This document shows positions 36,163 to 43,903 of a DNA stretch of 64,000 nucleotides, one piece after another. The position numbers were made by a program, and so were the translations under genes. Position 1 is the stretch's first letter. Every line of letters begins with the position of its first letter. Source of the DNA: Paludibacteraceae bacterium (GTDB lineage: Bacteria > Bacteroidota > Bacteroidia > Bacteroidales > Paludibacteraceae); the NCBI GenBank assembly GCA_016302585.1, contig JAEDNI010000001.1, positions 1 to 64,000 on the forward strand, written 5' to 3'. The notes beneath the pieces are model-generated. The model saw only the letters and a list, made by a program, of their open reading frames with translations, was not told the DNA's origin and searched no databases.

Positions 36163-37156
36163 TTACTTTACAACCTTCGTAAAGTTTCTGATATCCTTCC
36201 GTGATGACCACATCACCGGGTTCCAATCCATTAAGCACGCGTACACCGTCTGCTTCGTAACCTCCTACAGTGATCAGACGTCTCGTGGCCTGGTCGTCTT
36301 GTTTGATCCATACGGTAGCACCTTCGGGTTTGAGAAGGATGCACTTCGCCGGCACGACGATGGCTTCGCTGCGCAGTACAGGCAGACATACGATACCTAC
36401 CATACCTGTTCGCAGGATGTCTTTACCGCCTTCTACACGAGCTAGTGCTTCGTAAGTATGCGTGAGAGGATTAGCCGTCACACTCTTCGAACTCAAGCGA
36501 ACAGGGAAATTCCGGTTGACGGCCGCACACTCCATCTCGCCCTTTTCGGATAGGTCACCCACTTCGGCCTCAGGTACGGTGAAACGAACGGTGAAAGCAG
36601 AGATATCCAATATCGAACAGAGTTTGGTACCCGGGATTATCGACTGCCCAACCGATACGTTCAGCCCACTCAACACACCATCGCAGGGTGCGGAAAGGGT
36701 GCACTCCTGCAGATGTTCTTTGGCTGCCGCATAGAGGGCTTTGGCTTGGGTGTACTGACTCTCAATCTCCACGAGTTTTTGGTCGGAAACCACCCCTTTG
36801 TCATGCACTTTGCTTACACGATTATACCCATCCTCCGCTTGACGGAAGGTTGCCTCAGCCGACTGAAGGGTATTCAGCGCTTGGGTGTTATCGACGCTCA
36901 GAATCGTCTGACCTTTAAACACTTGTTGACCGTTCTTCGCCTCTACGGACACTACTCTACCTGCCGTCTGCATACTCAGAGGCGTCTCTTGGGCGGGTTC
37001 AACTACTCCGACATAACGCGCTACAGCATTATTGGTCTGTTGCGCGATGATGACGGTACGAACAGGAATCGCAGCACGCTCAACATGCTTGCTTTCAGTC
37101 TTGCTGCACGCCATCAGGGCAAGAGATAAGAGAATTATATACGTAATTTTTCCCAT
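36149..37156 (-). CDS. RND efflux periplasmic adaptor (membrane fusion protein)
   Basis: A 335-residue lipoprotein adaptor. The start at 37156 gives MGKITYIILLSLALMACSK with a lipobox Cys; the frame is open 73 codons further upstream, but that part lies within the MATE gene. Domains in order: lipoyl half (GRVVSVEAKNGQQVFKGQ), alpha-helical hairpin (about 95-155), second lipoyl half (TLSAPCDGVLSGLNVSVGQSI), beta-barrel, and a membrane-proximal domain ending LEPGDVVITEGYQKL. It bridges the pump to an outer-membrane channel encoded elsewhere. Confidence 0.93.
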   Translation of the reverse strand: MGKITYIILLSLALMACSKTESKHVERAAIPVRTVIIAQQTNNAVARYVGVVEPAQETPLSMQTAGRVVSVEAKNGQQVFKGQTILSVDNTQALNTLQSAEATFRQAEDGYNRVSKVHDKGVVSDQKLVEIESQYTQAKALYAAAKEHLQECTLSAPCDGVLSGLNVSVGQSIIPGTKLCSILDISAFTVRFTVPEAEVGDLSEKGEMECAAVNRNFPVRLSSKSVTANPLTHTYEALARVEGGKDILRTGMVGIVCLPVLRSEAIVVPAKCILLKPEGATVWIKQDDQATRRLITVGGYEADGVRVLNGLEPGDVVITEGYQKLYEGCKVSENK

Positions 37157-38463
37157 TTTACAGATAAATATATAACTCGTGCAATTAAATGTGCAAAGTA
37201 AGCGATATAAAGGGCTTGTACGCCTACCCATCGATAGGTAGCTACATACAGCAGCACAAATCCGACAGCCGCCCATATCATTGCATTTCGTATCGGAACT
37301 CCTGCGGTGGCACCTACATAGATACCATCCCACATAAACGCCAGTGCACTGACGATAGGCATGGCAATCAACCATCCCATGTACTTCTTCGCAGCAGCTA
37401 ACACAGTCGCATCATTGGTCATCAAGGCGATACAGTCTTGACCCCATACGGCATAGATCACCGTGAATACCAAGCCCACACCGATGGCCCAATAGAACAG
37501 TGCCCGGACAACACTCTCGACTTTTATCGGAGTGCTCGTTAGCACCTTTGGGTTCTCGACTTTCGACTCTCCTATGGCTTTACCAACAAGCGCTTCTCCA
37601 GCATAAGCGAATCCGTCCACGAAATAGGAGAAGAACATAAAGAGCTTCATAATGATACTGCTGACAGCCAGTTCTGTATCGCCATATCGGCTGGCCATGG
37701 ACGTGAAGCCCACATAGACCACCATGAAACAGAGCGAACGAATAAACAGGTTGCCGTTCAGCGCCATCATATGTCTCAGTTCCGACCATCGCAGTACCTC
37801 TTTCCAATGACCCGTAACTCGTAACCTATAACCTATAACCACTATTAGGGCTGCAAGGATTAAACCAGAGTACTGCGCGATCAGAGTTCCCCATGCCACA
37901 CCCACTACGCCCAGCGGCGTATAGACAGCCAAACAATAACTGGCTGCCATGTTAATGACGTTTACCACGATATCCACCGCCATCGCACTCTTCGCATCCT
38001 GCATGCCGATGAACCAACCCTTTACAGCCATCAGACTCAAAGTAGCCGGAGCAGCCCAAATACGAACGAAGAAATACGAACGTGCGACTTCAGCCACTTC
38101 CGGTGAACAGGGTACGATAGCCAGAACAGCAGTGACGAAGAACCACTGGATTGCCCATACGAAGAGTGCTCCTATAAGAGCAATACTCACGCTCTGGCTT
38201 AGTATCTTCCCGCATTCATCATTTTCTTCCGTACCCCTTCCGAACGCTTGAGCCGTAAGGCCACTGGTACTGATGCGGAGAAAACCGAAGTTCCAATACA
38301 ATAAATCAAAGAGCATAGTGCCGATGGCTATTCCGCCTATCGCAGCGGCGTCACTCAGATGCCCGACGATTGCTGTATCTACGATTCCCACCAAGGGAAT
38401 GGTGAAGTTCGCCAAGATACTCGGCACAGCAAGTTTTAATATGTCCCTATTTACAAGAAGCAC
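37135..38463 (-). CDS. MATE family efflux transporter
   Basis: A 442-residue, 12-helix cation/drug antiporter of the MATE (DinF-like) branch. The start MLLVNRDILKLAVPSILANFTIPLVGIVDTAIVGHL is characteristic, and the two six-helix halves are both visible. A heptad array (37810-37844) lies in the region joining the halves and encodes VIGYRLRVTGHWK. It overlaps the upstream transporter by 13 bases and the adaptor gene by 22. Confidence 0.95.
   Translation of the reverse strand: MLLVNRDILKLAVPSILANFTIPLVGIVDTAIVGHLSDAAAIGGIAIGTMLFDLLYWNFGFLRISTSGLTAQAFGRGTEENDECGKILSQSVSIALIGALFVWAIQWFFVTAVLAIVPCSPEVAEVARSYFFVRIWAAPATLSLMAVKGWFIGMQDAKSAMAVDIVVNVINMAASYCLAVYTPLGVVGVAWGTLIAQYSGLILAALIVVIGYRLRVTGHWKEVLRWSELRHMMALNGNLFIRSLCFMVVYVGFTSMASRYGDTELAVSSIIMKLFMFFSYFVDGFAYAGEALVGKAIGESKVENPKVLTSTPIKVESVVRALFYWAIGVGLVFTVIYAVWGQDCIALMTNDATVLAAAKKYMGWLIAMPIVSALAFMWDGIYVGATAGVPIRNAMIWAAVGFVLLYVATYRWVGVQALYIAYFAHLIARVIYLSVKWEKLRI
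37810..37844. repeat. Heptad repeat inside the MATE gene
   Basis: Five units: ACCCGTA, ACTCGTA, ACCTATA twice, ACCACTA; 35 bases in the loop between the two halves of the transporter. Confidence 0.85.
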
Positions 38464-40118
38464 AAGATCATTAGTTGTCCCGTGAGTACGCGCAAGAACA
38501 TCGTCAGCGGGTAAACTGTAGAGTACGCTACGGCAGCACGGTCATTCGAACTACTCTGCGAGGTAGCGTAAGCCAATGCAGGCGGATCGGTCGTTGAACC
38601 TGCGATAAGTCCCATCAGCGTGAAGTAATCCAACTTCATCCACTTGCGTCCAATGATGCCGATGATGAGGAGCGGCAACAAGGTGATGAGCACACCGTAA
38701 CCGATCCATATATATCCGCCACCCAACAAAGTAGGAATAAAACTCTTTCCGGCTCCGAAACCGACGGACGCCAAGAAGAGTGCGATACCAATCTCACGAA
38801 TCATCAGGTTCGCCGAAGTGGTGGTATAAGTCACAACATGATACTTCGTTCCGAAAGCTCCCATCAGGATCGCTACAATCAGCGAGCCACCCGCCAGACC
38901 TAACTTAAACGGTTGTCCCAGCCCCGGCAGAGCAATGGGCAACATACCTAAGACCACACCTAAGACGATACCGAAGAAGAGCGATGCCAGATTTGGCGCA
39001 TCAAGTTTCTTGGTAGAATTACCGAAAGCCTTCGCCATCTTATCCACCGCTTCCTGCTCGCCTACCACGGTCAGACGGTCTCCCATCTGCAACCGTAACT
39101 CCGGCGTTGCCAACAGTTCCACACCCGCACGACGAATACGCGTGATAGTGATGTTAAACGCTTCACGCACACGCAGGTCCATGATACGCTTACCGTTCAG
39201 TTTCGGTTTGGTGACGATGATATGGCGGTTGACAAGATGTACTTGCTTCTCCTGCTCCTCCCATTTCACATCCGTCAGTTGACCGAGTAGCAGCACCGTG
39301 CGTTCGTTCTGATGATCCGTTATGAACCGCACCTGGTCACCGACGTGGAGAATGGTCTCGGCATCCGGCATGAACTCATTGCCTTCTTTATTTATCACGC
39401 GCGACACAACGATCGTCACATGCGTAAGCAGACTCAGTTCGCGTACACGCAGACCCTCTATCTGCGGATTGGTCAGCGTCATGTCGTAACGCGATATCGT
39501 CTTTTGTTCACCCTGCTCTGCTTGCACTTTCTCTTCCTCTTTCTCTACGCGGATACGGAATATCCAGCGGAGTAGCAGAAGCGAGAAGATGATTCCTACC
39601 ACACCAAGGGGGTACGCCATTGCATATCCGCTTGCAATCACCGATGAGTCGGCACCTTGTGTGATGTCCTGAAAGGTCTGCTCGGCTGCACCCAGACCAG
39701 GCGTGTTCGTAACCGCACCGAAGAGTACACCTGTGATAACCGGCGTCTCGACTTTAAAGATATAATGGATTGCTACAGCGGTCAAACAGCCCAATAGTAC
39801 GATACCCGCCGCCAAAGCGTTTAAGCGGATACCACCCTTACCGAAGGACGAGAAGAAAGACGGACCTACCTGCAGACCTATCGAATAGACAAAGAGAATC
39901 AGACCGAGGTCTTTCGCAAAACTCTCCACCAACGGATCCAAGCGCATGCCGAAATGACTGCAGGCGATAGCGCAGAACAAGATCCACGTGATACCTAAGG
40001 TGATGCCTTTGAACTTCAACTTTTCGCCCAACCAGATACCTACCGCGATGGCCAAAGCCAGCACGACGATCGAGTGCGCGATACCCGTTCCAAAGATTAA
40101 ATTATTGATCCATTCCAT
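38451..40118 (-). CDS. AspT/YidE-type putative transporter with TrkA-C domains
   Basis: A 555-residue membrane protein of the aspartate:alanine exchanger superfamily (YidE/YbjL duplication). Two hydrophobic halves (about residues 5-185 and 380-555), each with a re-entrant-like GVLFGAVTNTPGLGAAE or GLIAGSTTDPPALAYA motif, flank a cytoplasmic part with two TrkA-C (RCK-C) regulatory domains (about 205-365; LTHVTIVVSRVINKEG and NITITRIRRAGVELL). Substrate unknown. It is the first gene of an eight-gene run ending at 28109 and has its own promoter. Confidence 0.92.
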   Translation of the reverse strand: MEWINNLIFGTGIAHSIVVLALAIAVGIWLGEKLKFKGITLGITWILFCAIACSHFGMRLDPLVESFAKDLGLILFVYSIGLQVGPSFFSSFGKGGIRLNALAAGIVLLGCLTAVAIHYIFKVETPVITGVLFGAVTNTPGLGAAEQTFQDITQGADSSVIASGYAMAYPLGVVGIIFSLLLLRWIFRIRVEKEEEKVQAEQGEQKTISRYDMTLTNPQIEGLRVRELSLLTHVTIVVSRVINKEGNEFMPDAETILHVGDQVRFITDHQNERTVLLLGQLTDVKWEEQEKQVHLVNRHIIVTKPKLNGKRIMDLRVREAFNITITRIRRAGVELLATPELRLQMGDRLTVVGEQEAVDKMAKAFGNSTKKLDAPNLASLFFGIVLGVVLGMLPIALPGLGQPFKLGLAGGSLIVAILMGAFGTKYHVVTYTTTSANLMIREIGIALFLASVGFGAGKSFIPTLLGGGYIWIGYGVLITLLPLLIIGIIGRKWMKLDYFTLMGLIAGSTTDPPALAYATSQSSSNDRAAVAYSTVYPLTMFLRVLTGQLMILCFL

Positions 40119-40152
40119 ACGCGTAAATGCATATACACACTAAAAGCGACTG

Positions 40153-40183
40153 CAAAAGTACAAAAAAATAATGACATACACAA
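40153..40183 (-). promoter_or_regulatory. Bacteroidota promoter for the 40118-28109 run
   Basis: Minus-strand TTG (40181-40183), 20-base spacer, TACTTTTG (40153-40160). No other match to the motif was seen within the run. Confidence 0.85.
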
Positions 40184-40192
40184 GAGTGTATG
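40175..40192. other. Inverted repeat overlapping the -33 box
   Basis: CATACAC (40175-40181), loop AAGA, GTGTATG (40186-40192). It covers the -33 element of the transporter promoter. On the minus strand the T-rich spacer follows, so it could be the terminator of the nuclease gene at 40230, an operator, or both. Confidence 0.6.
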
Positions 40193-40229
40193 CCATTTTT
40201 TTGCAGATTTTACTGCATTTTTCTATCAA

Positions 40230-41300
40230 TCATCTTACTTCCTGTCCGGTGAGGGTATAAGTTCGACCACCGCGGAGGATGAAGATTTGGCCGTTCTTTA
40301 TGACCTTACTCGTGATGGGCGATTGGTCATTGGAGGCTTGGTCAATATCGGAGGGTTGCGAGTCGCGCCAACCATTGCTTTTACCAGGTATGAATTCGGG
40401 GTCAGAGGAAGCCATCAGGTTTGCCATGTCCAACGTCTCATGGGCTTTTTCACCCCAAATATACTCTGCCAGATAGGGGTAATCGATGAAGGGATTGCGG
40501 TTATGTTGGAAATCGCTTACGGCATCCGCACGGTTGATTTCCTTCACCGAAACCGGGTCCGCACGATGCCAAGCGATGAGCACGGCTTGTTCCCAGGGTT
40601 GGAACTCCAGGTAATTATCATTTTGCATAGCAAAACGTGATCCCACATCTTTATTATCCAGACGCCATCCTACCGTTTTCTTCTTGCCGTAGATAGGCAG
40701 GTCCGGATATTCACCATTCAGATCTCGTCCGTAACAAGTAACCATATAAAAATACGCTCGTGCAAAGTCTCCTTTATATTCATCTTTGGGTTCGAAGACC
40801 GAGAAATCGACTTTCAGCGAGTCATGGTAGATCTTACCGATGCGCAAGGAGCCGGAGATAAACACATCTTTCTCGGGCACGCCGAGCGGGAAGTTACTAC
40901 GTGCGCTGTTAGCCGTCGAATTCGAAGGGTTGAGATGAAAACAGTCCTTGTACGGATCATGTTCCTTGCCGCCCCACCAAGACTTCGCAAAGCTATGCTC
41001 GATATTACAACCGGAAACAGCCGTTCCCGGCGAGCTAAACTGTTTCCAATCATCGCAATACATATCCATGCAGTAGCCGTTCTCATCGCGGTCAGAATAA
41101 TAGAATACGTACCAAGAAGAGGGGTTTCCGCTGCCATAGGGAATGACGGTATGGGGGCGAATAATCGTTTTCAACGTTCCTTTCAGCACCTCGCCTTTCT
41201 TTCCGTTGATAGCATCGTAATAATTCTCGGGCATTTGTTCCGCTGTCGCGGACAAGAGCACACTCATCAAAAGGAGTAATAAAAAGAAACGATTTTTCAT
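40230..41300 (-). CDS. Secreted endonuclease I with type IX-like C-terminal tail
   Basis: A 356-residue exported nuclease (signal MKNRFFLLLLLMSVLLSATA). The endonuclease I domain spans about 22-280, with the metal/catalytic motif GCNIEHSFAKSWW and HLNPSNSTANSARSNFPLG. After WRDSQ a heptad-encoded linker (SDIDQASNDQSPITS) leads to KVIKNGQIFILRGGRTYTLTGQEVR, which resembles short type IX secretion sorting tails of Bacteroidota. It would degrade DNA outside the cell or at its surface. It has its own promoter. Confidence 0.9.
   Translation of the reverse strand: MKNRFFLLLLLMSVLLSATAEQMPENYYDAINGKKGEVLKGTLKTIIRPHTVIPYGSGNPSSWYVFYYSDRDENGYCMDMYCDDWKQFSSPGTAVSGCNIEHSFAKSWWGGKEHDPYKDCFHLNPSNSTANSARSNFPLGVPEKDVFISGSLRIGKIYHDSLKVDFSVFEPKDEYKGDFARAYFYMVTCYGRDLNGEYPDLPIYGKKKTVGWRLDNKDVGSRFAMQNDNYLEFQPWEQAVLIAWHRADPVSVKEINRADAVSDFQHNRNPFIDYPYLAEYIWGEKAHETLDMANLMASSDPEFIPGKSNGWRDSQPSDIDQASNDQSPITSKVIKNGQIFILRGGRTYTLTGQEVR
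40311..40345. repeat. Heptad repeat before the nuclease C-terminal tail
   Basis: Five units of period 7 (CGTGATG, GGCGATT, GGTCATT, GGAGGCT, TGGTCAA) at the junction between the nuclease domain and the sorting-like tail. The same position relative to a tail is seen at 41606-41633. Confidence 0.65.
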
Positions 41301-41321
41301 AATATAAACGTTTTAACGGTG

Positions 41322-41352
41322 CAAAGGTAATGCTTTTTTTTGACATATGCAA
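41322..41352 (-). promoter_or_regulatory. Bacteroidota promoter for the endonuclease
   Basis: Minus-strand TTG (41350-41352), 20-base spacer with an A tract, TACCTTTG (41322-41329). Confidence 0.85.
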
Positions 41353-41374
41353 ATTTTAACAAAAAACAAAAATG

Positions 41375-41399
41375 TATATATATACAAAGTATATATATA
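41375..41399. other. AT-only palindrome
   Basis: An 11-bp perfect inverted repeat of alternating TA ending in C/G (41375-41385 and 41389-41399) around AAA. It lies in AT-rich DNA upstream of the nuclease promoter. No function can be assigned. Confidence 0.75.
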
Positions 41400-41506
41400 G
41401 TAAGAGTTATGGTTTTGCTAAAAATGGCATTTTATCATATGGCTATCCTGCGCGAATAATACGGTTATCATACGATTTTATAAGTACATTATATGATAAA
41501 TCATCA

Positions 41507-41890
41507 TTAGTATCCACTAATGATTTCCAATCCAAAAATATTGTATATTCTTCCGCATCGGCGAATATAGAGTTGCCCATCCTTAATAAATTTCTCCCCT
41601 TTCTCTTGTAACCCGTCATCCGTAACTTGTGGCGTATAGGTCATTTTGCAGGCTGCGATAGGTCTGCATTTTGACCCATAAACCTAACTTGTACCCCTTC
41701 TGAAGCACTTTCGCCGAACACAATCGCCCGGTAGTCGTACTTATACATCGGTGTAGCCTCTCCGTCCTTAGCCGCGATAAGGACAACACTATCTCGGGTA
41801 AACGAAAAAAAACAGTAATTTCGGATTCCGTCTTCCTTGCAGGAATTCCCCAGACCTTGGGTTCGCTAAGTATAGCGAACGAAAATCTTT
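41507..41890 (-). pseudogene. Frame-broken remnant of a secreted protein with type IX-like tail
   Basis: No intact gene covers this stretch, but two minus-strand frames join into something protein-like. One frame reads FTRDSVVLIAAKDGEATPMYKYDY...VRFMGQNADLSQPAK and then stops near 41642. The frame shifted by one continues from MTYTPQVTDDGLQ into KFIKDGQLYIRRCGRIYNIFGLEI and stops at 41507-41509. The last segment matches the tail pattern of the nuclease at 40230. A run of eight T near 41815 may mark a further frameshift upstream. The linker QVTDDGLQ is encoded by a heptad array. Product of the original gene unknown. Confidence 0.6.
41606..41633. repeat. Heptad repeat in the remnant linker
   Basis: Four units (TTGTAAC, CCGTCAT, CCGTAAC, TTGTGGC) immediately before the remnant sorting-like tail. 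Confidence 0.7.
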
Positions 41891-41944
41891 TAAGCCTCAA
41901 AATACGCTCGTGCAAGCACAGACGATAATTTTTTGCTTAAAATC

Positions 41945-41975
41945 TTGCATATTCAAATTTTTTGTAGTATTTTTG
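41945..41975 (+). promoter_or_regulatory. Bacteroidota promoter for the 64-residue lipoprotein
   Basis: TTG (41945-41947), 20-base spacer, TATTTTTG (41968-41975). Confidence 0.75.
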
Positions 41976-41999
41976 TAGCGAATTTTAAACACTACCGTT

Positions 42000-42194
42000 A
42001 TGAGAACAAAAATTTTCTTTGCATTTGCGATTCTTTTCTCAACTTTCATTCTGGTTTCATGCTCCAATCCGAAAGCTCCGAACACGGATGGTTTCCCTGC
42101 TCCCGATCCAGCCGTTCATTTCGACACTCCGGACGATAATAACCTTTACAAAGGAGACAACAGCAGTTTCTCCGACTACTACGAGAAAGACTAA
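42000..42194 (+). CDS. Small lipoprotein, 64 residues
   Basis: MRTKIFFAFAILFSTFILVSC gives a signal with lipobox LVSC (Cys 21). The mature part is short, acidic and Asp/Asn/Tyr-rich (APDPAVHFDTPDDNNLYKG...SDYYEKD), with no recognisable fold. A good promoter 25 bases upstream supports expression. Function unknown; it is surrounded by degraded sequence. Confidence 0.72.
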   Translation: MRTKIFFAFAILFSTFILVSCSNPKAPNTDGFPAPDPAVHFDTPDDNNLYKGDNSSFSDYYEKD

Positions 42195-42275
42195 TCTTTA
42201 ATTTACCATAACGAAGAAACTCCTACCATCAACGTAGTAGAAGAAGCATGAAACGCCTCTTCATTGCTTGCGTGA

Positions 42276-42394
42276 AGCGATTGAAGCTGAAAGCGATTGA
42301 AGCTGAAAGCGATTGAAGCTGAAAGCGATTGAAGCTGAAAGCGATTGAGGCTGAAAGCGATTGAGGCTGAAAGCGATTGAGGCTGAAAGCGATT
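42276..42394. repeat. 16-bp tandem repeat, seven copies
   Basis: Seven head-to-tail copies of GCGATTGARGCTGAAA (42276-42387) and a seven-base partial copy. The first four have GAAGC and the last three GAGGC, with no other differences. There are no spacers, so it is not a CRISPR array. A unit length of 16 makes a coding role unlikely unless read as a 48-base super-repeat. Confidence 0.95.
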
Positions 42395-42398
42395 GCAA

Positions 42399-42433
42399 AG
42401 AGTGGAGAGCCAAAAGGCGAGAGTCGAGAGTTA
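42399..42433. repeat. Heptad repeat after the 16-bp array
   Basis: Five units of GAGTCGA type (GAGTGGA, GAGCCAA, AAGGCGA, GAGTCGA, GAGTTAT), exactly 35 bases. Confidence 0.78.
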
Positions 42434-42436
42434 TTG

Positions 42437-42778
42437 GCTATGCCAATAGTTGTAGAGGAATTGGGGATTGATGGAACGACATTCCATTCGGATACGATGA
42501 TTGCGTCGGTTGGATTTGACCACCTCATTGGATGTGAACGTACTGGCCGACGTAGATGCGAACCTATACGACGCCCGGAGAATAGACATCAACTCGAGCG
42601 CGATGCGGAGTAAGATAAAAGAGAACCTGAGCGACGCGAGCAGCTGTGGCTGGTGCCGAACAAACGAGCGGAGCGGAAGAGAACGATCCGAGTGTAGCCG
42701 ATAAGGTGCAGCATGCCGTTCGTAAGACCTTCATCACGAAGCGTGTAGTGAACCGGGTCGCGCAGGAACATGAGTGAA
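42437..42778 (+). pseudogene. Possible degraded coding sequence upstream of murG
   Basis: Three plus-strand frames each carry a protein-like piece in order: VVEELGIDGTTFHSDTMIAS, then LDVNVLADVDANLYDARR...SKIKENLSDA, then GAEENDPSVADKVQHAVRKT...NRVAQEHE followed by a stop. Two frameshifts would be needed to join them. I recognise no family, and composition alone could mislead in GC-richer DNA. Confidence 0.35.
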
Positions 42779-42802
42779 AACGACAAAAAAAAAGAATAGA
42801 CT

Positions 42803-43873
42803 ATGCGTTATTTGATTTCCGGCGGAGGAACAGGTGGACATATCTTCCCTGCCGTTAGTATCGCCAATGCGCTGAAGGAGTTGGATCCAGAGGCAGAGAT
42901 CTTGTTTGTGGGTGCGTTAGGTCGCATGGAGATGGAGCGTGTGCCGCAAGCAGGATATGAAATCGTGGGTCTTCCTGTTCGGGGTTTTGACCGCAAGAAA
43001 CCATGGAAGAACGTGTCGGTATTAATCGACCTGTCAAAGTCAATTCGGCAAGTGAAGAAGATCATTCGCGACTTCAAGCCGAACGTAGGCGTAGGCGTAG
43101 GCGGTTACGCTTCTGGCGCAGCGATGTGGGCTGCGGCGAAGATGGGCATCCCCATCCTACTACAGGAACAGAACGGTTTTGCGGGCGTGACAAATAAGAT
43201 CCTCAAGGACAAAGCGGCGAAGATTTGCGTGGCCTACGAAGGCATGGAGAAGTTCTTCCCTGCCGATAAGATCATCCTGACCGGAAACCCGGTAAGGCAG
43301 AATCTTTTAGATGGTCGAAAGTCGGAAGACGATGGTAGAAAGACGCTTCTTATTATCGGCGGCTCATTAGGAGCACGGACCATCAACGAAGCTGTAATTG
43401 CCGGACTGAAGGAGTTAACGAATGAAGGACTTAAGGTGGTTTGGCAGACAGGAAAAGTGTATTACGAGAAATGCAAGGCCGCATGGGAGGCAGCAGGTAG
43501 TCCGGCCAATATCGAGTGTCTGGATTTCTTGAGCGACATGCCGGATCGTTATGCCAATGCCGATCTGGTTATCTCACGAGCAGGTGCTTCGTCCATCAGC
43601 GAGATTTGTTTGTTAGGTAAACCGGCGATATTGGTTCCTTCGCCCAACGTAGCCGAAGACCATCAAACACACAATGCCATGGCGCTCGTGAATAAGGACG
43701 CAGCTGTGCTGGTGCGCGATGCAGAGGCCGCAGAGAAGTTGATTGCGACCGCGTTGGAACTGTTAAATGATCCAAAGCGATTAAAGACGCTGCAGACGAA
43801 TGTGCTGAAGTTAGCACAGAAAGACTCCGCGAAACGAATCGCAGAAGAAGTGATTGCGTTAGCGAAGAAATAA
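42803..43873 (+). CDS. murG: UDP-GlcNAc:lipid I N-acetylglucosaminyltransferase
   Basis: MurG converts lipid I to lipid II at the inner face of the membrane. The 356-residue protein has GGGTGGHIFPA at the N-terminus, GVGVGGYASG, IGGSLGARTIN, and the donor-binding ISRAGASSISEICLLGKPAILVPSP region. It stands alone here, apart from the usual murD-ftsW-murC-ftsQAZ cluster. A heptad array (43310-43344) encodes the charged stretch DGRKSEDDGRKT between the two GT-B domains. Confidence 0.96.
   Translation: MRYLISGGGTGGHIFPAVSIANALKELDPEAEILFVGALGRMEMERVPQAGYEIVGLPVRGFDRKKPWKNVSVLIDLSKSIRQVKKIIRDFKPNVGVGVGGYASGAAMWAAAKMGIPILLQEQNGFAGVTNKILKDKAAKICVAYEGMEKFFPADKIILTGNPVRQNLLDGRKSEDDGRKTLLIIGGSLGARTINEAVIAGLKELTNEGLKVVWQTGKVYYEKCKAAWEAAGSPANIECLDFLSDMPDRYANADLVISRAGASSISEICLLGKPAILVPSPNVAEDHQTHNAMALVNKDAAVLVRDAEAAEKLIATALELLNDPKRLKTLQTNVLKLAQKDSAKRIAEEVIALAKK
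43310..43344. repeat. Heptad repeat inside murG
   Basis: Five units (GATGGTC, GAAAGTC, GGAAGAC, GATGGTA, GAAAGAC), 35 bases, located at the interdomain hinge just before IGGSLGA. Confidence 0.75.
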
Positions 43874-43902
43874 AAAAATGCGGCCAGATGGTCGCATTTT
43901 TT
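43873..43902. terminator. Bidirectional terminator between murG and argS
   Basis: ATGCGGCC (43878-43885) pairs with GGTCGCAT (43890-43897; one G-T pair) around AGAT, flanked by A and T runs that extend the stem and give T tracts on both strands. Confidence 0.88.
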
Positions 43903-43903
43903 A

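Larger units (their letters stand above)
42195..42802. other. Gene-poor stretch with repeats and a broken reading frame
   Basis: This 608-base gap before murG holds a 16-bp tandem repeat (42276-42394), a heptad array (42399-42433) and coding-like but frame-broken sequence (42437-42778). I see no promoter of the local type and no RNA gene. Confidence 0.7.

Noticed and set aside
37157..37375. N-terminal extension of the RND adaptor
   Set aside because: Cys-rich, antisense-like sequence inside the MATE gene; the lipoprotein signal starts at 37156.
41372..41611. 79-codon plus-strand frame in AT-rich DNA
   Set aside because: It begins in an AT palindrome, has no promoter, and lies antisense to the tailed remnant, which reads more like protein.
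42276..42394. Possible CRISPR array
   Set aside because: Units are head to tail without spacers, and no cas genes are present.
42229..42528. Minus-strand frame through the 16-bp repeat
   Set aside because: It is open only because the repeat has no stop; translation is a simple repeat with no start context.
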